Part shown: piece by piece, positions 1 to 6,904 of the stretch | Layout of the letters: each line of letters opens with the position of its first letter | How positions within the stretch are numbered: the stretch's first letter is position 1 | Assembly (NCBI GenBank): GCA_963609975.1 | Contig: CAVDMD010000073.1 | Coordinates: 1-11,959 of the forward strand | Reading direction: 5' to 3' | Source: UMGS973 sp963609975 | GTDB taxonomy: Bacteria > Bacillota > Clostridia > Peptostreptococcales > Anaerovoracaceae | DNA length: 11,959 nt | Position numbers and translations under genes: made by a program | The notes under the pieces: model-generated | Told to the model about the DNA's origin: nothing | What the model saw: the letters and a program-made list of their open reading frames with translations, nothing else | Databases searched by the model: none

Positions 1-4
1 CCAT

Positions 5-1273
5 ATGAAAGAGCATAAGTTTAGGTGCAATAAATGCGGTAGTGTCTGGTACGCTACGGACAAGGACATTCAAGAAAGCCGAAAACAGCAATCCAACATT
101 AAGAAAGCAAAACTCCAGAATTTTTCGGTGCTTGGTAGCGGTAGTAGGAAGCACATAAAAGGAAGCGCAGAAATTGCACGAATGCAGGAAACGCAGTATA
201 GCCAAGATCCTTATCGTTGTTCAAACTGCGGCTCACGAGATGTTGAACTTGTTGAAATAGCTGACATTTACAACGTTAACGGAAATAATGTGGATGGTAC
301 GCTGAAACAAAAAATATTGATTGCATTAGCTATTGTATTTATGCCTTATCTTGGCATTGTGCTTCTTCTTTGGAAAAAGCCTTTTTCCCCTCGCGCTAAT
401 CGGAACTGCATTATCTATTGTGCAATTATGACCTGCTTTCTCATTAGTGTCTACACGAGAAGCGGTGGTGAAAGTAATGATATACAGAAAGTCGATCTTG
501 TATATGATGTATCCCAATTTTCCAAAATAAGTGGGGCAGAATTGATTGATATTTTAGGGCAACCTGATGATGTGGACGAGGGAAAATGTACTGGTGCTTT
601 TGAAATCCCTTGTGTCTATTATGATTACAACGATGCGGAAGGCTTGGGTGAGGTTTCTTTTGTTCTGGTGAATAATAGCGTTGTTCGTTTTACATCATAC
701 AATACCTATCCATACCCTGACAGTGACGCAATTTTGACAGAGTTTGGTATCAAAGAAGGGGAAAACTGCGCTACAGTCACAGATACTGATATGGTTTTGC
801 GCTACCGTTGCCCTGCCGATGACATAGATGACTTCCGTGCAGAACTGATTGATGACGATACATTCGGTTATTTGCAGGTTACTTATGATATGTCATTTTA
901 TGAAGAATGGTACTTGCCTATGTCAATCGGGGAACAGTCGAATTATCAGATTAAGATAGAAGAAACCGTAAAGCAACTGTTAAAAGCGCCTGAAAGTGCC
1001 AATTTCCCGAGTATCACAGATGGGTGGAGTTTTGGCAAAAATAAGTATTATGTGACTGTACAGTCCTATGTAGACGCCCAAAACTCTTTTGGTGCTGAGA
1101 TTAGAAGCGAATTTGCATTTATCTACTTTGCTGACACAGGTAAAATTGCTTATGCTGTTTTCGATGGAGACGTGATTACAGACAATGAATATACGAAGAC
1201 TGCTAATATAGTTAGCGGACTTTATGATGCCCAAAAGCAGAGCAAAGCATTAGCCGACGCATCGGTCAAATAA
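5..1273 (+). CDS. Zinc-ribbon, two-TM membrane protein of unknown function
   Basis: I do not recognise a named family for the whole 422-residue protein. The N-terminus has two CxxC pairs (C8/C11 and C72/C75) separated by a basic, Lys/Ser-rich insert, which looks like a split zinc ribbon. Two hydrophobic stretches follow (about 102-123 and 133-150), predicted to be membrane segments joined by a short basic loop (KKPFSPR). The remaining ~270 residues are acidic and probably lie outside the membrane. Residues about 316-390 hold the pattern VKQLLKAPESANFPS followed by a W, then VDAQNSFGAEIRSEF. I associate this pattern with Gram-positive surface or lipoprotein-like proteins, where it follows a zinc ribbon or TM segment; that is recollection, not a search. 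The ATG at 5 is only four bases from the window edge, so no ribosome binding site can be seen and the true start may be further upstream. Neighbours give no functional clue, and the gene may belong to an accessory region to the left. Confidence 0.8.
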   Translation: MKEHKFRCNKCGSVWYATDKDIQESRKQQSNIKKAKLQNFSVLGSGSRKHIKGSAEIARMQETQYSQDPYRCSNCGSRDVELVEIADIYNVNGNNVDGTLKQKILIALAIVFMPYLGIVLLLWKKPFSPRANRNCIIYCAIMTCFLISVYTRSGGESNDIQKVDLVYDVSQFSKISGAELIDILGQPDDVDEGKCTGAFEIPCVYYDYNDAEGLGEVSFVLVNNSVVRFTSYNTYPYPDSDAILTEFGIKEGENCATVTDTDMVLRYRCPADDIDDFRAELIDDDTFGYLQVTYDMSFYEEWYLPMSIGEQSNYQIKIEETVKQLLKAPESANFPSITDGWSFGKNKYYVTVQSYVDAQNSFGAEIRSEFAFIYFADTGKIAYAVFDGDVITDNEYTKTANIVSGLYDAQKQSKALADASVK

Positions 1274-1342
1274 AGTGATTAGTTCGCTTGCCGTTATGGA
1301 CTCTCTTGTGTTTGAAACACAGCAGACTATAAATAATACAGA

Positions 1343-1410
1343 ACAGGCAAAAGCAGCTGTACTATCGTGGTGAGATAGTTACAGGTGCTTTTGCTGTATG
1401 GTCTATTTTT
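1343..1410 (+). terminator. Long imperfect hairpin followed by T-run
   Basis: Positions 1343-1366 pair with 1374-1397 around the 7-nt loop GTGGTGA. Paired blocks are ACAG/CTGT, CAAAAGCA/TGCTTTTG, CTGT/ACAG and ACTATC/GATAGT, broken only by single-base bulges or mismatches (g1347, g1356 against g1385, t1380). Five T's follow at 1406-1410, nine bases beyond the stem. It lies 70 bases after the stop of the upstream membrane protein, so it could terminate that transcript. The stem is longer than a usual terminator, so a small structured RNA or a miniature inverted-repeat remnant is also possible. Confidence 0.5.
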
Positions 1411-1498
1411 ATGCCGTTGGCAAATATTATTAAAAAGAAAAACGTTCAGTATGTTAATAAAGTTCACTAAAATCATAAACGGGAATTATGAAAAGATG

Positions 1499-1535
1499 AA
1501 AAAATCATCTGCAGAAGTTAATCTTACAGATGATT
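1499..1535 (-). terminator. Rho-independent terminator of the SDR gene
   Basis: Read on the minus strand, AATCATCTG (1535-1527) and CAGATGATT (1511-1503) form a perfect 9-bp stem with a 15-nt loop. The stem runs into six T's (1504-1499). It starts 7 bases after the stop codon of the minus-strand dehydrogenase. Confidence 0.75.
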
Positions 1536-1542
1536 CTGGTAA

Positions 1543-2343
1543 TCAGTAATAGTATTCGGAGCTGCCTTTGTATTCCTGTATGGTGTTGCCGCCGTCCACT
1601 ATGAAATCCTGCCCTGTGATATATGAAGCCTTGTCTGAACACAGGAACACTATCATGCTTGCAACCTCCTCGGCGGTGCCGCTTCTGCCTGCGGGAGTAT
1701 TAAGCCCTCCCTGATATTCGGCTTCTGTCTGTGAAGCTGTCTGAATCCAGCCGGGCAGCACATTGTTTATAGAAATATTGTCCTTTGCCGTTTCTATGGC
1801 TATCGACCTGCTCATACCTGTTACTGCCGATTTGGCGGCGCTGTAGGATGCCTCGCCGGGATTGCTTACGACAGGCCCTGTGACCGATGAGGTGTTTACA
1901 ATGCGGCCGTAGCGGTTTTTTATCATATGAGGCAGCACCTGCCGCGTTACATTAAAAGGTATATTGAGATTCCTTGCAATATCATTATCCCATGCCTCAT
2001 ATGACAGCTCTGCAAACGCAGTGAAATCCTCTTCTGCCACTCCTGTCTGCACCATGCCGGCATTGTTGACAAGCACATCTATCCTGCCGGCTTCTGATAT
2101 AATGTCTGAAACAAGGTCTTTTACCTGTTCTCTGTCCATAAGATCTGCAATGCAGCCCTTTGCGTTTATCCCAAGGCTCTTTAGCTCTGACTCTCTTTTG
2201 TATATGCGCTCTGTTGTTGATACGATATATACCCTGGCGCCAAGCTCTCCGAGGATTCGGGCAGTGGCAAAGCCTATGCCGTTTTCGCTGCCTGCACCTG
2301 TGACGAGGCATATTCTGTTTTCAAATGTTATAAATTTATTCAT
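1543..2343 (-). CDS. SDR-family NAD(P)-dependent oxidoreductase (FabG-like)
   Basis: This is a 266-residue classical short-chain dehydrogenase/reductase. Visible motifs are the Rossmann glycine motif TGAGSENGIG (15-24, with a two-residue expansion of TGxxxGIG seen in some FabG-like proteins), an acidic residue in AD67? region (CIADLMD, 64-70), NNAG (93-96), the catalytic S153, Y167 and K171 (YSAAK), the PGW motif (197-199) and a C-terminal GQDFIVDGG segment. The start used is the ATG at 2343, preceded by a strong AGGAGG at 2352-2357. An in-frame ATG 18 codons further out has no ribosome binding site and would place codons across the predicted promoter. The substrate cannot be read from the sequence: FabG-like SDRs act on many ketones and alcohols, and no fatty-acid, sugar or steroid genes are adjacent. 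The glycine motif leaves cofactor preference open. The C-terminus ends in an unusual YYY. It is a monocistronic unit with its own promoter and terminator, transcribed away from nifJ. Confidence 0.93.
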   Translation of the reverse strand: MNKFITFENRICLVTGAGSENGIGFATARILGELGARVYIVSTTERIYKRESELKSLGINAKGCIADLMDREQVKDLVSDIISEAGRIDVLVNNAGMVQTGVAEEDFTAFAELSYEAWDNDIARNLNIPFNVTRQVLPHMIKNRYGRIVNTSSVTGPVVSNPGEASYSAAKSAVTGMSRSIAIETAKDNISINNVLPGWIQTASQTEAEYQGGLNTPAGRSGTAEEVASMIVFLCSDKASYITGQDFIVDGGNTIQEYKGSSEYYY

Positions 2344-2369
2344 AAAGTTATCCTCCTGCCGATAAGTAT

Positions 2370-2397
2370 ATTTTACCTGAAAAAGGTGTTTAGTCAA
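2370..2397 (-). promoter_or_regulatory. Predicted sigma-A promoter of the SDR gene
   Basis: On the minus strand, TTGACT (2397-2392) and TAAAAT (2375-2370) are separated by 16 bases. This gives a short leader of roughly 20 bases before the AGGAGG and ATG. A second TTGACT copy lies just upstream (2407-2402). No operator-like dyad is evident. Confidence 0.55.
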
Positions 2398-2617
2398 GAA
2401 AAGTCAAAAGGGAAAAAATGTAATATAAATTGTGTATAAACATTAAAAAAACCGAAAATATATATTGAAAAGAAATAAAAAAATATTTTTTATTTTGTGA
2501 CTGATGCGTTCGGAATTTCATATTAATTTGTTTTCAAAGCAAATAAGTTAGAAAACGGTGAGAAAAAGCACCGGATTAAGGAGTGAAAACGCATAAGTTT
2601 GTTATTTTTGAGTGGAT
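2398..2617. other. AT-rich divergent intergenic region, no gene seen
   Basis: The spacer between the dehydrogenase and nifJ is strongly AT-rich. It holds runs of A and T, including a 14-bp palindrome of six A's, TA and six T's at 2478-2491. A short CGGTG/CACCG hairpin lies around 2556-2573. The only small reading frames lack a properly spaced ribosome binding site, for example a 22-codon one from GTG 2583. I see no RNA gene or riboswitch. The A/T tracts may act as UP-element or bent DNA for the promoters on either side. Confidence 0.5.
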
Positions 2618-2622
2618 TTTGT

Positions 2623-2700
2623 ATATTGTATTAAGTAAGGTACAATATTGACAGATTGTATTATAACTGATACAATATTTTGTACTATATCAATACAAAA
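2623..2700. promoter_or_regulatory. Array of TTGTA/TACAA inverted half-sites over the nifJ promoter
   Basis: Three consecutive dyads are present. They are ATATTGTA-N10-TACAATAT (2623-2648), ATTGTAT-N8-ATACAAT (2655-2676) and TTTTGTA-N9-TACAAAA (2678-2700). The first four half-site starts are spaced exactly 15 bases apart (2626, 2641, 2656, 2671). The first two dyads are also a direct repeat of period 30: ATTGTATTA and TACAATATT are each identical in both copies. The array covers the -35, the -10 and the predicted start of transcription, so it is best read as an operator for an unidentified regulator. The half-site is not the standard Rex (TTGTTA), CodY or Fnr (TTGAT) core. Confidence 0.6.
2648..2676 (+). 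promoter_or_regulatory. Predicted sigma-A promoter of nifJ
   Basis: A perfect -35 TTGACA (2648-2653) and -10 TACAAT (2671-2676) are separated by the optimal 17 bases. The expected start of transcription is near 2683, giving a leader of about 65 bases. The -10 hexamer is itself a TACAA half-site of the surrounding inverted-repeat array, so a protein bound there would directly block polymerase. Confidence 0.75.
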
Positions 2701-2747
2701 GCTAAGAATTTGTTAAAACAATTATTTATCTGGAGGATTAATTTATT

Positions 2748-5700
2748 ATGGCCAATCGCAGAATGAAAACTATGGACGGAAATACGGCTGCGGCGCATGT
2801 TGCATATGCGTTTACAGACGTAGCTGCTATTTACCCGATTACACCGTCTTCTCCAATGGCTGAGTCTGTTGATGAATGGGCGGCATATGGCAAGAAGAAC
2901 ATTTTCGGTCAGACTGTTAAAATCGCAGAGATGCAGTCTGAAGCAGGCGCAGCGGGAACAGTGCACGGCGCACTTTCAGCGGGAGCACTGACTACTACTT
3001 TCACATCATCACAGGGACTTCTGCTGATGATACCTAATATGTACAAAATAGCAGGTGAATTACTGCCGGGTGTTCTGCACGTTGCAGCGAGAACGGTATC
3101 GACACACGCTCTTTGCATATTCGGAGATCACTCAGATGTAATGGCGTGCAGACAGACAGGTTTTGCCATGCTGGCATCAAGCTCTGTTCAGGAGGTAATG
3201 GATCTTGGCGCTATTTCGCATCTTGCCTCCATCAAATCAAGAGTGCCTTTTGTACACTTCTTTGACGGCTTCAGGACATCTCACGAAATACAGAAAATAG
3301 AGGTGCTTGATTACGACGACCTGAGAAAAATGGTAGACAAAGATGCGGTTGCAGAGTTCAGAGCAAGAGCATTAAACCCTGCACACCCTGTAATCAGAGG
3401 TACTGCACAGAATCCGGACATCTTTTTCCAGGCAAGAGAATCTGCAAACAAGTTTTATGATGCAGTGCCTGAGGTTGTAATCGAATACATGAACAAGATG
3501 GGTGAGCTTACAGGCAGGAAATACAAGCCTTTTGATTATGTGGGCGCACCTGATGCAGAGAATGTAATCGTTGCAATGGGTTCGGTGTGCGAAACAATCG
3601 AAGAGACAATGAACAAACTCATATCAGAGGGTCACAGAGTCGGTCTTATCAAGGTAAGACTTTACAGACCTTTTGTTAAGGAATATTTCCTCGATGTACT
3701 GCCTAGAACAGTTGAGAGAATCGCGGTACTTGACAGAACAAAAGAACCGGGCGCACTGGGAGAGCCTTTATATCAGGATGTAAGAACAGCTCTTTACGGC
3801 GAGAAAAACGCTCCTGAGGTATACGGCGGCAGATACGGCCTCGGCTCCAAGGACACAACTCCGGGCATGATTCATTCGATATTTGACAACCTGTATCACA
3901 AGAGACCTAAGAACAACTTTACGGTAGGTATCGAAGATGACGTTACAGGCCACTCGCTTCCGTTTACCGAAGGTATCGCAAGAGAGCCTGAAGGCACTAT
4001 CAAGTGCAAGTTCTGGGGACTTGGATCAGACGGCACGGTAGGCGCAAACAAAACAGCAATCAAAATCATAGGAGACAAGACTGATCTTTATGCACAGGGG
4101 TATTTCTCATACGACTCCAAGAAATCAGGCGGAGTTACAATCTCGCATCTGAGATTCGGTGAGCATCCTATTCAGTCAACCTACCTGATAAATCACGCTG
4201 ACTTTGTAGCCTGTCACAATCAGGCATACCTGAGACAGTACGATATGCTCAAGGATCTCCGCAAGGGCGGCACATTCCTGCTCAACTGTCTGTGGACTCC
4301 TGAGGAAATCGAAAACCATCTTCCTGCAAAGGTCAAGAGAGATCTTGCAAGGAAAAACATAAACTTCTACATCATCGACGGCTGGAAGATCGCATCTGAA
4401 ATCGGCCTCGGCGGCAGAATCAATATGATAATGCAGGCTGCATTCTTCAAGCTTTCGGAGGTTATGCCTTTAGATGATGCAATCAGATATCTCAAAGAAG
4501 GTATCGAAAAAACCTACAAGAAAAAAGGCCAGAAGATAGTGGATATGAACTGCGCCGCTGTAGACAAGGGCATTACTGCTATCCACAAGATTGAAATTCC
4601 TGAGGACTGGGCTGATGTTCAGAACCCTAAGGAAAAATACGAAGAGCTTCCTGAATTCATAGAAGAAATTCTTATCCCTATGAACCATCAGGAGGGTGAT
4701 GATCTTCCTGTAAGTGCATTCTCAGGCAGAGAAGACGGTACATTCCCGTCAGGCACAAGCGCATACGAAAAACGCGGTGTTGCAATTATGCTTCCTGAAT
4801 GGAAATCAGAAAACTGCATACAGTGCAACCAGTGCTCATTTGTATGTCCTCATGCTGCAATCAGACCTGTACTTCTTACAGAAGAAGAAAAAGCAAAAGC
4901 ACCTCATTCATTCAAGACAATACCTGCCATCGGCAAGGAACTCAAGGGACATCACTACAGAATGCAGGTTTCGGCTCTTGACTGCCTGGGCTGCGGCAAC
5001 TGCGCGGATATATGTCCTGCCAAGGAAAAGGCTCTCGTAATGAAGCCTTACGCAGAGGAGGTTCAGGAGGCTGACGACTGGGCTTATGCAATGAGTGTTC
5101 CCCGCAAGGACAGCCTTGTTGACACACATACAGTTAAGGGAAGCCAGTTTGCAAAACCTTACATCGAATTTTCAGGTGCATGCGCAGGCTGCGGAGAAAC
5201 TCCGTATATCAAGCTTGTAACTCAGCTTTTCGGTGACAGAATGATGATTGCAAACGCAACAGGCTGCTCATCAATATGGGGCGCTTCGGCACCTTCAATG
5301 CCTTACTGCACTGACGAAAACGGCAGAGGACCTGCATGGTCAAACTCGCTGTTTGAAGACAACGCCGAATTCGGATACGGACTGTTCCTTGCTCAGAAGC
5401 AGATGAGAGAAAAAATCGAACACGATATGAGAGCGCTGCTTCAGCTTGACGTTGACGAATCACTCAGAGAAGCTATCGTTGAATGGCTCGACAATATGAA
5501 TGACGGTTCGGTATCAAGAGAAAAGAGCGATGCCGTACTCAGAGAAATCGAAGAACTCAACACAAATGACGATATAATAATCAGACTTTGCCAGCGTATT
5601 GCAGAGAACAGGGATTATCTTGTGAAGAAATCCGTATGGGCTCTGGGCGGCGACGGATGGGCCTACGATATAGGCTACGGCGGACTTGACCATGTTCTGG

Positions 5701-6278
5701 CTTCGGGCGAAAACATCAATGTTCTTGTATTTGATACAGAAGTATATTCAAATACAGGCGGTCAGGCTTCAAAGTCAACCCCTACGGCAGCTATTGCCAA
5801 GTTTGCGGCTTCCGGCAAAAAAATACGCAAAAAAGACCTGGGCAAGCAGGCAATGTCATACGGCTATGTATATGTTGCACAGGTTGGAATGGGCGCAGAC
5901 AAGAATCAGCTTATGAAGGCTATCACAGAGGCCGAAAGCTACGACGGACCTTCGCTGATAATCTGCTACGCACCTTGCATCAACCACGGTCTTTCAAAGG
6001 GCATGGGCAAATCACAGGAAAACATCAAAGATGCTGTTGACTGCGGTTACTGGCAGCTTTACAGATACAATCCTGTGCTCAAAGAAAAAGGTGAAAATCC
6101 GTTTATCCTTGATTCAAAAGAACCAAACGGCAAGTTCAGAGAATTTATTATGGGACAGACAAGATATTCATCACTTGCCAAGGAATTCCCTCAGGTTGCC
6201 GACAAGCTGTTTGAACTGACAGAAAAACAGGCGATGGAGAGATACGAAAGCTACAAAAAGCTTTCAGAAATGAAATAA
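2748..6278 (+). CDS. nifJ: Pyruvate:ferredoxin (flavodoxin) oxidoreductase
   Basis: This single-chain 1176-residue enzyme converts pyruvate and CoA to acetyl-CoA and CO2, passing electrons to ferredoxin in the cytoplasm. It is the main pyruvate-oxidising step of strict anaerobes. N-terminal domain: YPITPSSPMAE (29-39), with T32, E65 (EMQSEAGAAG) and R115 matching the thiamine/pyruvate-site residues known from the Desulfovibrio africanus enzyme (T31, E64, R114). Ferredoxin-like domain: two [4Fe-4S] motifs, C690/C693/C696/C700P and C746/C749/C752/C756P. TPP domain: C812, C815, C840 and C1077 for the proximal cluster, and GDGWAYDIGYGG from 968 for diphosphate binding. All cluster and cofactor residues are present, so the enzyme should be active. 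It lacks a long extension after the TPP domain like the one linked to oxygen tolerance in D. africanus. TGGAGG at 2731-2736 precedes the ATG by 11 bases. It is a single-gene unit under the promoter/operator array upstream. Confidence 0.98.
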   Translation: MANRRMKTMDGNTAAAHVAYAFTDVAAIYPITPSSPMAESVDEWAAYGKKNIFGQTVKIAEMQSEAGAAGTVHGALSAGALTTTFTSSQGLLLMIPNMYKIAGELLPGVLHVAARTVSTHALCIFGDHSDVMACRQTGFAMLASSSVQEVMDLGAISHLASIKSRVPFVHFFDGFRTSHEIQKIEVLDYDDLRKMVDKDAVAEFRARALNPAHPVIRGTAQNPDIFFQARESANKFYDAVPEVVIEYMNKMGELTGRKYKPFDYVGAPDAENVIVAMGSVCETIEETMNKLISEGHRVGLIKVRLYRPFVKEYFLDVLPRTVERIAVLDRTKEPGALGEPLYQDVRTALYGEKNAPEVYGGRYGLGSKDTTPGMIHSIFDNLYHKRPKNNFTVGIEDDVTGHSLPFTEGIAREPEGTIKCKFWGLGSDGTVGANKTAIKIIGDKTDLYAQGYFSYDSKKSGGVTISHLRFGEHPIQSTYLINHADFVACHNQAYLRQYDMLKDLRKGGTFLLNCLWTPEEIENHLPAKVKRDLARKNINFYIIDGWKIASEIGLGGRINMIMQAAFFKLSEVMPLDDAIRYLKEGIEKTYKKKGQKIVDMNCAAVDKGITAIHKIEIPEDWADVQNPKEKYEELPEFIEEILIPMNHQEGDDLPVSAFSGREDGTFPSGTSAYEKRGVAIMLPEWKSENCIQCNQCSFVCPHAAIRPVLLTEEEKAKAPHSFKTIPAIGKELKGHHYRMQVSALDCLGCGNCADICPAKEKALVMKPYAEEVQEADDWAYAMSVPRKDSLVDTHTVKGSQFAKPYIEFSGACAGCGETPYIKLVTQLFGDRMMIANATGCSSIWGASAPSMPYCTDENGRGPAWSNSLFEDNAEFGYGLFLAQKQMREKIEHDMRALLQLDVDESLREAIVEWLDNMNDGSVSREKSDAVLREIEELNTNDDIIIRLCQRIAENRDYLVKKSVWALGGDGWAYDIGYGGLDHVLASGENINVLVFDTEVYSNTGGQASKSTPTAAIAKFAASGKKIRKKDLGKQAMSYGYVYVAQVGMGADKNQLMKAITEAESYDGPSLIICYAPCINHGLSKGMGKSQENIKDAVDCGYWQLYRYNPVLKEKGENPFILDSKEPNGKFREFIMGQTRYSSLAKEFPQVADKLFELTEKQAMERYESYKKLSEMK

Positions 6279-6297
6279 ACATTTTTGACATACTGAA

Positions 6298-6336
6298 GGG
6301 ACTTTCGCTGATGCGAAAGTCCCCGAATCTGTTTTT
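6298..6336 (+). terminator. Hairpin terminator between nifJ and the convergent regulator
   Basis: GGGACTTTCGC (6298-6308) and GCGAAAGTCCC (6313-6323) form a perfect 11-bp stem with a TGAT tetraloop, 19 bases after the nifJ stop. Five T's follow at 6332-6336, somewhat distant from the stem. On the minus strand no T-run follows, so termination of the convergent gene here would be less efficient. Confidence 0.7.
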
Positions 6337-6339
6337 GTG

Positions 6340-6705
6340 CTATTTGTCTGCCAGATGATTTTTGATTGCATCAAATGTCTCATCGCTGATATCGTGCTCC
6401 ATTTTGCAGGCGTCCTCGGCCGCTGTTTTCTCATCTACTCCGAGAGCTGTAAGGAACTTAGTGAGCAGAGTGTGTCGTTCGTAGATTTTCTCTGCTATTT
6501 CAAGGCCTGAGGCGGTAAGAGTGATATATCCGTCTCTGTCAACGATGATATACTCGCCCTCTTTGAGAAGTCTGACCGCGCGGCTTATGCTGGGTTTTGA
6601 AAAACCCATATATTCTGCAACGTCAAGAGATCTGACATCTCCTGTCTGTTTTGAAAGTATGTAAATTGTTTCAAGATACATCTCGCCGGATTCGTGTAAA
6701 TGCAT
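6340..6705 (-). CDS. DtxR/IdeR-family metal-dependent transcriptional regulator (short form)
   Basis: This 121-residue protein has an N-terminal winged helix (about 1-62; recognition region GFSKPSISRAVRLLKEGEY) and a metal-binding/dimerisation domain (about 63-121). It has no C-terminal SH3-like domain, as in MntR and many clostridial members. Aligned by eye, the metal ligands are M9, E12, H78, C100, E103 and H104. M9 and C100 occupy the positions of Met10 and Cys102 in iron-responsive DtxR, whereas B. subtilis MntR has Asp8 and Glu99 there. Iron is therefore the more likely co-repressor (inference). The start chosen is the ATG at 6705, which begins the conserved MHLHESGEMYLETIY segment and has GGAGG at 6712-6716. 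The longer in-frame start would run through the promoter and operator. It converges on nifJ, an iron-sulfur enzyme, but no iron-transport gene is in view. A palindrome over its promoter suggests autoregulation. Confidence 0.92.
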   Translation of the reverse strand: MHLHESGEMYLETIYILSKQTGDVRSLDVAEYMGFSKPSISRAVRLLKEGEYIIVDRDGYITLTASGLEIAEKIYERHTLLTKFLTALGVDEKTAAEDACKMEHDISDETFDAIKNHLADK

Positions 6706-6737
6706 ATTGAGACCTCCAATCTGATAAGTACAGAAAT

Positions 6738-6766
6738 ATTTTACCATGGTAAATTGTAAAAAGCAA
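6738..6766 (-). promoter_or_regulatory. Promoter of the DtxR-family gene with overlapping palindromic operator
   Basis: On the minus strand, TTGCTT (6766-6761) and TAAAAT (6743-6738) are 17 bases apart. The perfect palindrome TTTACCATGGTAAA (6740-6753) covers most of the -10 and the adjoining half of the spacer, an ideal place for a repressor. It begins 35 bases upstream of the start codon. DtxR-family proteins bind AT-flanked palindromes of this size, so autorepression is the simplest reading. Confidence 0.65.
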
Positions 6767-6817
6767 GAAAACAGCGCAGAGGACACTGCTTTTTTGTTGT
6801 TTTTTGCCGCTTTTATA

Positions 6818-6846
6818 TTGAACAGAAAAAATGAATGTTGTATAAT
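6818..6846 (+). promoter_or_regulatory. Predicted sigma-A promoter of guaB
   Basis: TTGAAC (6818-6823) and a perfect TATAAT (6841-6846) are separated by 17 bases. Transcription should start near 6853, leaving a leader of about 52 bases that is AT-rich and too short for a purine riboswitch. A 9-bp inverted repeat, TGTTGTATA (6836-6844) and TATACAACA (6882-6890), overlaps the -10 and spans most of the leader. It could be an operator pair or chance in AT-rich DNA. Confidence 0.75.
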
Positions 6847-6904
6847 ATAGGTTAATATTTTTTAAGAATTTTAATTTTAGATATACAACACAAAGGAGAA
6901 GCTT

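Noticed and set aside
1964..2365. 133-codon plus-strand open frame opposite the dehydrogenase.
   Set aside because: It is a shadow of the SDR gene, whose catalytic motifs are all on the minus strand.
2583..2650. 22-codon reading frame from GTG 2583 as a leader peptide for nifJ.
   Set aside because: The purine-rich AAGGAG abuts the start codon with no spacing, and the frame lies upstream of the predicted nifJ promoter.
2710..2721. TTGTTAAAACAA resembling a Rex redox-regulator site upstream of nifJ.
   Set aside because: The Rex consensus needs TTGTTAA and TTAACAA arms separated by about four bases. Here the arms are fused with only two bases between, and the site lies downstream of the predicted start.
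6847..6904. Possible purine (guanine) riboswitch in the guaB leader.
   Set aside because: The leader is only about 52 bases, AT-rich, and lacks the paired stems and conserved loop sequences of the purine aptamer.
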